Shown here in pieces: positions 34,200-45,820 of a stretch of DNA of 64,000 nucleotides. The notes under the pieces are model-generated. The model was not told the origin of the DNA. It did not search any database and saw only the letters and a list, made by a program, of their open reading frames with translations. Every line of letters begins with the position of its first letter. Position 1 is the first letter of the stretch. Position numbers and translations under genes: made by a program. Source of the stretch: Liolophura sinensis (Eukaryota > Mollusca > Polyplacophora > Chitonida > Chitonidae); assembly GCF_032854445.1 (NCBI RefSeq), contig NC_088300.1:26703608-26767607 (forward strand), written 5' to 3'.

Positions 34200-35745
34200 A
34201 CAGAAGTGCACTATAACTCAAATGATACATTGTGTAACATGAAATTGTCTTTTGAAGAGGTACATGAAGATTTGTTGAATATTGTACCATACAAGTCATG
34301 CGGCTACGATAGCATTACATGCACTCTTCTAAAAATTTGTGCAGGGGAATTGTGTTGACTTTAACACAAAGCGTGTTCCCAAACGTTTTAAAATTTGCAA
34401 ACGTTTGCCCTATATTCAAATCTGGAGACAAGAAAAATGTATAAAATCACAGACCCGTATCTTTCCTACCTCTCATCTCTTCATAAAGTTTTTGAAAAAG
34501 GCGTTAATGTTCACTTTAAACAACTTTGAGAGTCAATTTTTGTAGTGGACAACAGGGCTTTAGGAAAACCTGTCTATTGTAACGAATTTGACATGTTTTA
34601 CCGTCTATGTAAGCGGAATAGCAATTTACAAGTACATACAAAATTGTTTGATTGTGTCAGTCATCGCTTACTTGTGTAGAAGATAAGATGTTTAGGGATT
34701 TCTGATAATTTGTTAAAATGGTTTCATTCGGATTTAGATAACTGGAGGCTACGAGTTGTTGCGAACTTTGCAGTGTTAGGTTGGACCACTATGTCATCAG
34801 GTGTCCATTTTGAAACATCCCTTTTTTCACCACATGTAAATAACGTGCCACTGCAGCTATCTCATTCTAAATGTCTACTTTATTATGTCAAAATTTTCAA
34901 AGCTGTTTTTGATTTCAGTAATTGTGCTCAACTGCAATATGATTTCGACAACTTTTTAAACTAGTGCCAAGATTAGAAATTCAAACTGAAGGCTTCTAAA
35001 TGTTTTTTAATTAACATCACTCTCAAAATGAAGGTCCAGCTGTTTCAGTCTCGGATCAAACACACTACCCAAAATACAGGAAGTCAAAGATCTGGAATCC
35101 TTATCAAACTGTTTAGCAGAAAAACTGAAAATGTACAAAAGAATTTCGTTAAGTATTTGTGTCATGAATTGCAGTCATGATTACACAATCACAGATCAGA
35201 GTAAACACAATTAGGCAAACGGTTTAATTTTCCGGTACTCGAGGCCAGGCGCAAATATTTTGACCTTGTGTTTTTACATAGATGTGTAAATACTTCTTTC
35301 AACTGTATATATTTAACTAACAAAATATTTTACAGACCACCTGCCCGGGCATCTCGCTCAGAACCTTTGTTTTACTCTCCATCTAGTCGTTTATTGTTGC
35401 GGAAGAACCATGTTTTAATAAGATCCAACGATTTTTTGACAAACTATCCTCCAGATCGGACATCGATATTTTTACCGATTTGCAACATTTTAAAACCAAA
35501 TGCAGAGGCTTGCTCTATTAACTCATCTTTATCCAGCTTTTGTGTCTTTATGCGTTCACGTGTTTGATTATAAATGTGTACAGTTTCATCATCTGTTCTG
35601 TTATGCGTTAATATACTGTCAGTTTTTTTCCAGTCATTCATATCTGGTAATATTCATTTTTTTATCATCTCTATAAATGGACCTTGCTGTCTGTATGAGA
35701 ATAAATACAGAAACTAAACTAAACTAAACTAAACTAAAATTTTGA
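34200..35745 (+). mobile_element. Degenerate non-LTR retrotransposon (jockey/CR1-like), 5' truncated
   Basis: Plus-strand translation, across stops and frameshifts, gives the reverse-transcriptase order. First EEVHEDLLNIVPYKSCGYDS (around 34257), then ANVCPIFKSGDKKN and NHRPVSFLPL, a KLFDCVSHRLL block near 34645, LLKWFHSDL near 34715 and CAQLQYDFDNFL near 34925. The C-terminal tail includes LARRKYFDL-like and PPARASRSEPLFY segments near 35240-35370. It ends in an (AAACT)5 tail at 35711-35735. The endonuclease domain is not seen. It is inactive: many stops. Confidence 0.82.
35711..35735 (+). repeat. (AAACT)5 tail of the retrotransposon
   Basis: Five perfect pentanucleotide units at the 3' end of the reverse-transcriptase remnant. 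Such simple tails are typical for some non-LTR families. Confidence 0.85.
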
Positions 35746-37099
35746 TTGCCCAGCCCTAATGTGTTCATGTGGTTTTGCATGGAGGACATGGAATACACGA
35801 TGCGAGCTTGTGATGTTATAACGCCATTTTAATCGCTACTTCCCGTCGAGGCACCCAGCAAACGCGTTGAAGGCATTATGATATAAACATTTGACTCTGA
35901 AAAAGCATGCTGAACCTGTTTCTTGTACGCGTAATTTTCAAAATCCTAGCTAGTTCGGTGTGCGCATGCGCATAAGAGCAAATCTGCGTTTACAGCATAA
36001 TCCTTAATATATCGGGTTGGTTTATATAATGTTACATATAGTAAGTGCAAAATTTCATCGCCATTTTCCCTGATAGAAATGATACAGTATTCCACTGTTT
36101 TGTGCAATTTTTAGTTACTTGAATTTTCGCTAAAACATTATTAGGCCTTTTCACAGACATCTACATTTAGCCCACAACCGGCTCTGTGCATACCTCCTAA
36201 ATTTCTACACTCAAAAGAAAATAAAGAAATAAGTAAACCTTAGTTACTGCAAAGAAGGAACGGAAAATGACCTAAGCGGATATAGCTTCTTCTTTCTGAC
36301 GTGTGTTTGGTAACAATATAAATAAAATTTTAATCTGGTATTAAAAAAGGTCAACCTGGGTCATGGAAAAAATAATCCGACGCTGATAGAATCAACGTGA
36401 TAATATGACTGTCTACACCACACTGTCGTCAATGCTCTAGTCTTGCTCTCTGTGTTATAGTCTTTTACATTTAACTATTTTCAACAGCCTGCCATCTCTT
36501 AACTCCCACTGGACTGCACACGTTGCTTCTGGAGCCTTTAGCAATTTTACAAGTGTTCACCTCTCCAATGCCCTTTCAGGAACCAGGAGAACTCATTATC
36601 AAACCAGCGCAAGTAACTGATAATATATTATAGCAGCTCTTTATAGACCTATAGTTCATTATCAATTACAGTACTCAGCACAATGTTTTCAGCCCTTTTC
36701 CAAACTACTTGAAACAAGTATAATACACATTCATATAACTTACTTACCAGCTATTGAAAGACATAATTTTTCGGAAACCCCACATTTTAGAACACAAGGC
36801 GGTTCAGTGCTTTAGTGAGTGTAGCACTGGCTCCCTGACTAGGTGAGGATATACCTGTACATCAGTAAACCGGACTTCTGTGTCACTTTTCAAACGTCAG
36901 TCTGCGTTGCAATGTAACACCACACTACTTACAGCGCAAGCGCTGCTCTTTGCATTCGCCGTCACAAGAAAGCAATCGTTACAGCCTATGACGATGTAGG
37001 TGCATCCCGATATGTCTGACAAACTTTTGTCCACGCATGGGTCAGACGAAATTATTATAGACAAACCAGTATAGAAGAGGCGAGCTATCAACAACTCGA
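35746..37099. other. Intergenic, no gene seen
   Basis: No frame longer than about 70 codons and no recognised repeat. Confidence 0.4.
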
Positions 37100-37170
37100 A
37101 CAACGAGGCATGGGCCTATGGTGGGAGTAAACCGGACAGAGCCACGATGGAAACCTACGACCATGAACTG
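37100..37170 (-). mobile_element. SINE family A fragment
   Basis: TATGGTGGGAGTAAACCGGA, then CAGAGCCACGATGGAAACC and ACGACCATGAACTGGAC match the internal body of family A with a deletion. A second copy follows within 20 bp. Confidence 0.55.
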
Positions 37171-37187
37171 GACCTATGCCATACCTG

Positions 37188-37366
37188 TATTTATTTGTTT
37201 ATCTGACTGGCGTTTTACGCCATACCCAAGAATATTTCACTAATACGACGGCAGCTGGCATTATGGGGGGAGGAAACCTGGTAGAGCCACGAAAGAAACC
37301 CAGGTTACTGGCAGACCTTTCCACGTAGTCGGAGAGGAAGCCAGAATGAACTGGACTTGAGTTCAA
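37188..37366 (-). mobile_element. SINE family A, 5'-truncated
   Basis: Plus-strand blocks: GACTGGCGTTTTACGCCATA, AATATTTCACTAATACGACG, GGGGGGAGGAAACC and AGAGGAAGCCAGAATGAACT. The tRNA-like head beyond this is lost. Confidence 0.75.
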
Positions 37367-40300
37367 CTATACCAGTATGGTTACTCATTAATTTATTTGA
37401 TGGGCTTTAATTCTATGTTGAATTAAGATCAGGCTAATGTGTAGGTTGTTATAGGTTTATGATTAGAGAAAATGAGGCGACCCACTTATAACTGGGTGTG
37501 TCCTTCAGAATATCACGCTTACGCTACACATCCAATACACGGCATACCTGCCCTGGATGCATCAGGACTGGACGTACTAAACCCTCCTACCCTCTTTTCC
37601 TCGCTTCAGATTTCCACGATGTTTGCGTCCACTGTTTATTCAACCGATTTCTTTCAGCCTTTGTATGGTCAAGTGCCCCCGTATTTTCATAGTTTTCTGG
37701 TAGGTTATTTATTTAGGCTACGGGGTGTATAGTTGAGCTTGGCTCTTCACCTATTGCCACCCTCCCTCCCTCCCCTCCAACTCTATTTTTGGAAAGGGAA
37801 GGGGCATCGATGAGTTTACAAATCCTAACCTGAATATGATTCGTGGACCGTTATGTTTTTTGTTCTCTATAATTAGTTTGTGGCATGTATGGGTACAACC
37901 ATAAGCTTTGCTTCTTCATACGGAGACAGATTTTTCCCGGTTAAATGTTGACCTATTCCTTGAAAAGTTTAACAGTGCGTGCGTAGCAATGTCATTACAT
38001 CGTGACTTGTGCAAAATATCAAACACATGAAACTAAATACGGCCTTATACTCTCTCCATGATAAACTGTTTTGATTTCATACGTTCAAACGAGGAAATTA
38101 TACCAAACGAGGAAATTGTATAGTGAATATTATTCCCTGTGTCTTTACCATTTAATGTCCATTAATTTTTGATAATGGTCTTTAATGTTTGTACTAGAAG
38201 ATAGGGTGTATATGCGATTTTATGTCAGGAGTTCAAGTCCTATTTATCTAATGTTTGCGATATTGCGTGTCTTTAAGAGACGTTTTCAAAGATTGCTTTT
38301 AATTTTACATACCTTATGAGTACACTACACATAGACGGAATATATAGGGGACGGATAGAAACCAGAGCGTCCCATCTTACCCTGATAATGATCTGCCTTA
38401 CTTTAATTCCTTGGAGTGTTAGGGTTTAAATGTTTTGAGTTTAAGTCTTTCTGTAACTACATTGTTAATTTAAAAGCCCTGTGTGAGAAGGGTGATCGCA
38501 GCTTTTGTCGGGATTTATCCACCGCAGCCGTTGTCTTCACCTTGAGGACTGATAAAGGATATTTCATATCTGTGACATACAGACCTGGAGAATTTGTTCC
38601 ATGCAGGTCATAATTCAGTCAAAGGTCAAGGTCATTGAAAGGTAACGCAAGTGCTACATTTTTGTTACCATGTATCCGATTTAAGCGTTATTTTCAAATT
38701 TCACGAAACTTTGTATAGATCCCAATACGCAAATGTTGCGAAATGAAAAACTTTTGACGAAAATTGGTCTGAAGATCAAGGTCAGGAAGAAGTGTGGAAA
38801 AGTTATGTATTTCAAATTTTCTCAGTTTTGTATCTTTTCACTCGGCTTTTGTATATGCATATATTTTGTTCTTTATTTTATGTAATGTGATATAGACCTG
38901 AGAAATTTGCTTCATGCATGTCATAATGACGTTGAAGGTGAATATAATAGAGTACACCTTTTCCTGCGCAACTAACACTCGGGTGCTGGCTGAAATGACA
39001 ATTTCTTGCAAGTGCGTCCGGGTGTTATTCATTAAAAGATTTATGTTCAGTATCTAAAAAGATGTGATTATTATTCTGAAGATGTGAAATAGTCATGTGG
39101 TGGGTATTTCCAATAAACACAAACAGTTCAGTAAACATGACTTTGTCTTTATATTAGGTGTAATAAGCTGATAAGCATATAAAAATGCTTACTGTTGTAA
39201 ACATGTGAAATGTTTACACAGTAAATGCCATTTGTTTACCATGTTGGTGTGTAGACCTGAATGTGAAATGTCGATTACAGTTACTTTATAGACATGTAAC
39301 CCAGAGGAACTCTCTAGTGGATTTATACAATCAAATAATTTCAGATGCAGTTTAGTATGCTAGTGTTGAACAGTCAAGCATTTACATTCTGATCACGTCT
39401 GTAGGCAGGGACTAGGACCAATTTTACGGTCCCAGGCACACTCGCTGTAAAGATCATTTGGCATCAGATAAGAAAAAGACACAGTCCAAGTCAGAGTTCC
39501 GCTTCAGGTTAGATTTATTTCTCACACACTCGTCTACCTAGAAAAAAAAAACATCAGTGAGCATCACTTTCATCACACAGTCAATCACACGATATTCACC
39601 GGGAAAGGTTCAGAAAGGGCTGCCGTCTGACATTATCAACCTCCGGCCATGATGTAAACAAACGTATGTCTAACAAAAGAGCTTATTTTACCTCCACCCT
39701 GAAGAGCGCTGTGTGTATACTAATGAACTCACGTGATATCGCTTTTCAGATGGGCTAGAGACATATTTGTGAAGTTATTCACATGCAGAAAGGATCCCAC
39801 GTCTCAAATCATTCGGCTCACTCCATTCAAACATGTCAGTGCCACGGTGAACGGACCAGTGTACAACTCCTGGATTTTGTGTGCCCTGTCCCGACGGCTG
39901 TCGGTGTCTGGGGATGACAGACGTCCGTCCTGCACCTAGTATATATAGAGTGTATGGTGATCTACAATGAGCAGGAGAAGTATCGGAAAACAAACAGGTT
40001 TTGTACTAGATATATTCAAGATGTGCACACCAAGGGAGGGAAGATTTTAGACCTCATAGGTTTTGCATATAGTAAACAACTTCGAGTTCACAGTTTTGTC
40101 TATCCGTACACTGCTCATTTTCCCGCCAAATGTGCTTTTCATCCTCTATAAAAGAAAAAAAAATGCCCCGTTGACGGTGGATCTGAGTGGGATAACTGGC
40201 AAATGGTCACACGTAACCGATTTAATACTGCCTCTTGTCATTTTACCTCAGTTAGGATTTTATTTTAACTGTTCATGTTAATGCTTAAACAGTAGAAAAT

Positions 40301-42453
40301 TACACGCCAACTAACATCATGGCCTAAGCCGAACTAGGTAAAAAAATGCAGTGATGTTAAGTGCAATCTATTAAACGTCACTGGTCTGGAAATACTCCAA
40401 AGAAAGAACGTGACTTTCTGGCTAAGTATAAACCATAATGACTACCGTGACCACGTATGCTATTGAGATGTGTTAATACTTAATACTAAGCAAGCTTTAC
40501 GAAACTGAACCCAGATCTATAGCTGTCATAACTGTTCTAGAGGCAACCACACCCGTCTAGACCTACACATTTTATCACATATAGCACAACAATATGAAAA
40601 AAAAGACGGTTTAGGTCAACGCGTCCCGACCTGACAATACAGCGTATGTGTGCAACGCTATTACATACAGTCATGACGATGAAGGAAATAGGTTGTCAGT
40701 CACATGCACATTTTGACGACAGTGAATAAAGTTAATATCAAAAACAATCCATTGCACGCGGAAAGGTCAGTGCAACATACCCGCAAACGATAGAGCCCAA
40801 TGTTAGCGCAGATTTCTGTGGGGCCACTTCCTTCAGGCGAATATCTTCTGGTTGTTATCAAAGATTATTCACGATATTCAGAAGTACAAACTGTAAAAAC
40901 TGTGAAACCCACCACTGCCGTGCCTATTACTCCTAAACTAGACACTCTAGAAAAGAAATGTCACATGTAGCTTGAATAATGTTACCATAGGAGCATTTTG
41001 GCAGTGGCAGGCGGAAAGCACTTGTGTTACACTTTGCATGATGCGTAAAAAATGTTATCGTATGTCAAATTAACACTTTTATAATAGGTTTTTTGTTCCA
41101 CATTATCAATGCTAAGTTTTAAACACTTTAAGATCTTGCCAATCACAGTTCATAGCATGTTGTGTCATTGTAGCACTTAGAAGTTGTTGACATTTTTGCG
41201 TTTTAAGAATCATTTGCAGAGTTTTTGCCACCGTAAACTAAATCAGGGCTGACAGTGGTGGCTAGCACTAATTAACAGAAGAGAACTTTTGCATCCACTC
41301 TTGGTTTTCGCCACAGGAAAATCACTTCATACTGACCACTTCACACTTCATACATGCCAACGGGAAATGCTCTGTCAAGAAGGTCGCCCGAGATTCCTAC
41401 ATTCGTTGAAGACAAAAACTGGAAAAAAAATACTGGATTATCATGAGGCACCACATTCCACCACATATGTCTGTGAGGTAGAACTTGTGTTTCCTAGTCC
41501 GATAAATAGCAGGTACTTCAGATACCATATTTATAATTGTTTGTTGGGAAATTCAAGTATAAACAAAATGTCACTGATATCTGATCTGAGTTTCCTAGTG
41601 TGGCAGGAAGCATAAAAAGAGTTAACATATGCTTAGAAATATATAGTACAGACTGTCAATCGAGAAAACTCATAAAAATTGATTAATTTTACAATTAATG
41701 TATTACTAGCTGCCTCCAATTCTGCCTATACAAAGTCTCTCACTGATGTAAGATATTTATATACATTTGTGTTGTGGATCTCTATTATCAGACTAATAAG
41801 TCAGAAAATGTGACCTGGGATTTTTAAACTGTTACTTTTCAAGTTTGATTAGCGTTGCACTATAGGGGATAAGTGAAATGTTATGAATCAAGGCGCATGC
41901 AGCCATGCACTGTTCTCTTCTCAATAAAAAAAAGTTATGACCTCTTTGCCGCCACATAGTTCCTTCTGTTCATAATTAATACAAAAATTAATGTTGAGAC
42001 TAACAAGTTTTCATTCGCCACTCCGTAATCTTCTTGGTATCAAGAGTTTATCTTTATTCGGCGATGCCGAGTCCGACTGACTTGTATAGCGGAAATGGCG
42101 TTTGGCGAAGTTTGGCTTGCTGTCAATGCACAAGGTATATGTGTGTTAATTTTGACGTTGTGGTTTTTATTATTTACGAAAAAATGTTTTTATATGACGT
42201 GTCAGAATTACTATAGGAATAAAGCCAACATGTTTTTGTAGCCTACAGTTTTGACACATTGTGAATAGCAAACTCGAATTAACTGACTGCCAAATTCCAG
42301 GTTGGTGAATGTGAAAGTACAGATCAATATTTCTGAAAGCTAGTAACTAGGTATGAATCTGCTTTTAATTATTTCCTGGTGTATACCGTAAATCCAAAAC
42401 CAACACACTGTAACACTGTCACTCTTATGAGAAAATTTTTTTTAACAACGAAC
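37367..42453. other. Long intergenic stretch, no gene seen
   Basis: About 5 kb without a supportable gene. A direct-repeat pair lies at 38572-38626 and 38887-38940. The longest frame (41289-41615) starts at a non-ATG codon and has no recognisable domain. Confidence 0.4.
38572..38940. repeat. ~54-bp imperfect direct repeat pair
   Basis: Both copies run ATA(C)AGACCTG.GA, AATTTG.TTCATGCA.GTCATAAT, then a GAAGGT/AAAGGT word. They are 315 bp apart with AAGGTCAAGGTCA words between, resembling invertebrate repeats rich in AAGGTCA. Confidence 0.5.
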
Positions 42454-42615
42454 ATCACCATGTATTTACTTATTTATCTGATTGGTGTTTTACGTTGTAC
42501 TCAAGAATATTTCACTTACACGACGGTGGCAGCATTATGGTGGGAGAATACCGGGTAGAGCCCGAAGGAAACCCACGCCAATCCACAGGCTGCTTGCAGA
42601 CACCATCACTATGTA
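42454..42615 (-). mobile_element. SINE family A, 5'-truncated, with 11-bp TSD
   Basis: Body 42465-42604 with GATTGGTGTTTTACGTTGTA, CAGCATTATGGTGGGAGAAT and ACCGGGTAGAGCCCG, lacking the head. Flanks ATCACCATGTA (42454-42464) and ATCACTATGTA (42605-42615) differ at one base, so the truncation happened at insertion. Confidence 0.8.
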
Positions 42616-43427
42616 AACGAGGATCTTACTGGTAATGAGTCACAAGGCTTTTGATCTGACAATACCTTAATACTACATTCGTGAACGAATGTACTTCACA
42701 GTTGAATGAGGATATGGATTTCAGTCCGATTAGTCTTCAATACTTCTTAAACGAATAAGAGAGTATGGAAATTCTTAGAAGGGCCCATAAAAAGTTGCCT
42801 CCAACCAAATACCAAATGTACGATTGTTTTTCTTTACAGACAGTTCATTTCATTGAATCCTCCACAACTTTATCCGCCTTAGGCTTGTGTGAACAAACAA
42901 AAAAAAACCCCAAAAAAGAACAACAACACAATACCCATTGACTGTGCAAGTTGATACGACAAGTTGTCGGATTTCTTGTATACTTTCTCACTGTACATTG
43001 TATGGCAGGTTTGACTTCACCCAGATCGCTACACGCTATAGGTTATATAATGTTAGGCCTACTGAGGCTTGAAAATTAACACAAAGGTATAGACTGCTCA
43101 TATATTCTGACCGATATTTCTTTTCACCACAGAATACAGCCAGGCTCTGGAATTAGGAATTTAGTTTCCCAACAATAGTTGTTAGTTTTGGAGCCGAAAG
43201 ATATCGGTACTATCTAGGTAGCCACTGCACACGGATAGTTGAGGTCGCCTTGAATTCTGAAATGCTACGTTTTCGACGACTGGTGGCTATCAATTGCTGG
43301 TAAGTGAGCCAGCTGAAAAACGCTAAAAATGTGTACTATAGATGTTGGGTATTTCCTTGCTTAAGTGAGGCTAGAAACAAGCTTTGCTTATGAATACTTT
43401 TATCACTTTAAACCGTCAAAGATCACG
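42616..43427. other. Intergenic, no gene seen
   Basis: No coding or repeat signal recognised. Confidence 0.4.
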
Positions 43428-43545
43428 AGTGACGAACTTAAATGAGACACTTTTAGTGGAGGCATGGGAAATTTAACTTTGCTTAAATTTACCTTGTTTA
43501 ATCTCCCATGCCTCCACTAAAACTGTCTCAATTAAGTTCGTCACT
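43428..43545. repeat. Near-perfect 44-bp-arm foldback hairpin
   Basis: The left arm 43428-43471 and right arm 43502-43545 are reverse complements at 41 of 44 positions; for example TTTTAGTGGAGGCATGGG pairs with CCCATGCCTCCACTAAAA. The 30-nt spacer contains a second hairpin overlapping the left arm end, AAATTTAA-CTTTGC-TTAAATTT (43469-43490). No open frame. It could be a small MITE, a cruciform or a hairpin-RNA source. Confidence 0.85.
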
Positions 43546-43706
43546 TCATTGAGCGCCAGTAAAGAATTGCTCTTTTTTGTTTAGATGTGGTGTCCAATGC
43601 CGTTGCCCTGAGTGATGTCTGTATGCGTAAACCAGGTTGTTTTGTTTGCTTGCATGTATTGTTAGCGTCAAGAGCACGAAGAACTATTGAAATCCCAAAT
43701 GTTTTT

Positions 43707-43752
43707 TTTTTATTATTTATTTGATTAGTGTTTAATGCCTTGTTTAAAAACG
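43707..43752 (-). mobile_element. SINE family A 3'-end fragment
   Basis: TTATTTATTTGATTAGTGTT and TAATGCCTTG resemble the family-A 3' block only. Very short. Confidence 0.35.
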
Positions 43753-44995
43753 GCTAAAAAGAAACAACTTAATGCAGTTACGCATAGTTAATCATTAAAA
43801 AGTCAATACATTGGGCAATCTTTTTTTAAATTCGATCTGTCCGTTACGTCAATCAGACTTTTAATAATCAGGATAGATAAGAAATTATGCCGAAAATCCG
43901 CAGTTAAACCAAGGAGAATGCATTACTGCTTTGAGACAACACTGAAATTATATTCCATCACAATAACGAAGACATACATAATCGCTAAATTGCTGAAACA
44001 ATTTCATACATCTTAGATAACACATCCTGTCATATACTAGTCTTTAAAAAGTAAACTGTTGAAACAATGAATTATAGTCAAATACTCACGAAATTCCCAT
44101 TCTCGTCCAATATTCCTCGCACAATATATCCATCAATCAAAAACTCATTTATCATGGCACAAACAATAATCGTAAAACGGATACGTTGACCACAAAGACA
44201 CTTGTAAGAAAGCTTGTACAAAGACTGTTCATAAATGCTTCCCCGGAATTTCACATATAAATGTTACAAGTGAGAAATTCAAACGAACTTAATGCCCTCC
44301 CCTTAGTGAGAAATGAAGAAGGCGTTGACGCGTTAATGTGGCGGTGATCGGTTTTGAAAAAACCGAAACAACTGATTATGAAATTCTATCAATAAAATCT
44401 CAGTGAGCAATAACAATATATTAATAGTGAGTGGGGGGATCCTAAGTAAAATTGTTCTTATACGACACGTGTATTTGAGCGTCTTTTTGAGTTCTTAAGA
44501 ATCCACGTACAGTTGACGCCTGAATGTTTTGCAAATGCACAAAAATACTTTTCTGAAATCACTGTACTTCTCGCAGTACCTTCTTTGAGAAAGTAGATAC
44601 AAATCTTGGGGTAGGGCCTACAGCTTCTAGTCCCCACAGTAACGCTTCAGTAAATGCAGTTATGTGGGGATTCATTCCAGTAAAACTGTGATTCATCGGT
44701 ATGACGGGAAGGCCTGTAGGCCTAGTACAGATAAACTACTCTCTTTGAGAAAGAACTGGTGTGTGTGCGTGCGTGTGTGTGTGTTTTAAAATAATTCCTT
44801 GACTGCGTTGAATTTGCGCCAGTTATAACCGTGTTTAGCTCCTCTACAAGAACTTGATGAAAATGATGTTGTAGACAGATGTAACATTGAGTTTGTCTTA
44901 AGGTTCAGCAAGTATACCTTTTTGCTCCGTAATCTTGGCGCAGACGAGCGTTTGGGCGAGCATTGGAATGATATAGACTTTATGTCGATGGATTT
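43753..44995. other. Upstream region of sulfotransferase copy B, no exon found
   Basis: Contains a GT microsatellite at 44759-44784. The upstream coding exon(s) needed by copy B could not be identified here. Confidence 0.35.
44759..44784 (+). repeat. (GT)n microsatellite
   Basis: GTGTGTGTGCGTGCGTGTGT with further GT units; alternating purine-pyrimidine. Confidence 0.85.
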
Positions 44996-45100
44996 TTTCT
45001 TTATTTGATCGGTGTTTTACGCCGCACTCAAGGATATTTCGTTTATACGACGGCGCCCAGCATTACGGTTAGAGGAAACCACTGATGCGACTGGGCAGAT
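44996..45100 (-). mobile_element. SINE family A, truncated
   Basis: TTTATTTGATCGGTGTTTTA, CGCCGCACTCAAGGATATTT, ATACGACGGCGCCCAGCATT, then a decayed GGAAACC block. The head is missing. Confidence 0.75.
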
Positions 45101-45349
45101 TTCACAGAACTTAAACCGGAATGGGAACTGTTTGCCAATTTAGTTAGAGTGATTACTGAACACTGAAGAATGCATTATTAACTAATCACGCGACGCAGTA
45201 GTAGGCAGATTATTGAGCCGTTTGCTCTTCGTTCGCGGATAAACTAGAAGTCTGATCGCAGTTGTTTGAATGTATATTAGCTAATACTGATATTGTCATA
45301 TTATATATTTCAAATTTTATTAAACTCAATAGCCAATGCAGTTGTTCAA

Positions 45350-45742
45350 GCCAAATTCCAAGCACTGAAAGAGTTGGTTTAATCCCAGATTGGGACAGGG
45401 GTTCGTCGAGATTACACCACGCCTTCTGGCATTGAGGTAGAATATTCTACCTCCGTGTTGTCAGGGACATTGGTGGCAAAAAGTAGGTCGACAGAAGTCG
45501 AATGTCTTTCAGGTGGTCGTACATGAAGTTCGTTGTTCCAGATGACTTGTCAACCATTATGACATGCGCCTTGAGCGTGTGGTGAAAATCTCTATTAGGC
45601 CTTTTATATGTTTTCTTTAGAAGAGTTTGTCAGTTTTGTTGCCAAATGTTGCTAAGTCGAAAAGTTCTAGTAAAACTGACCGCTGTGATTTAAGTGAAAA
45701 ATGTTACGGCGTTAAATACCAATAAATAAATAAATAATACCT
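45350..45742 (+). mobile_element. Possible SINE (fourth type) ending in AATA repeats
   Basis: The 3' end reads TTACGGCGTTAAATACCAATA and then (AATA)n at 45719-45739, the usual end of SINEs in this genome. The body (GTGGTCGTACATGAAGTTCG, GTTCCAGATGACTTG) resembles repeats I associate with molluscs. The head near 45390 has a weak GGTTTAATCCC-like B box. It ends about 80 bp before the copy-B exon. Confidence 0.5.
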
Positions 45743-45820
45743 ACACGCGCACACTAAGTCTTTGGTGGGTTTTTAAGTATTATTCTTTCATTTAAAGTTG
45801 TGCTTTTTTGTCTGCTTTAG

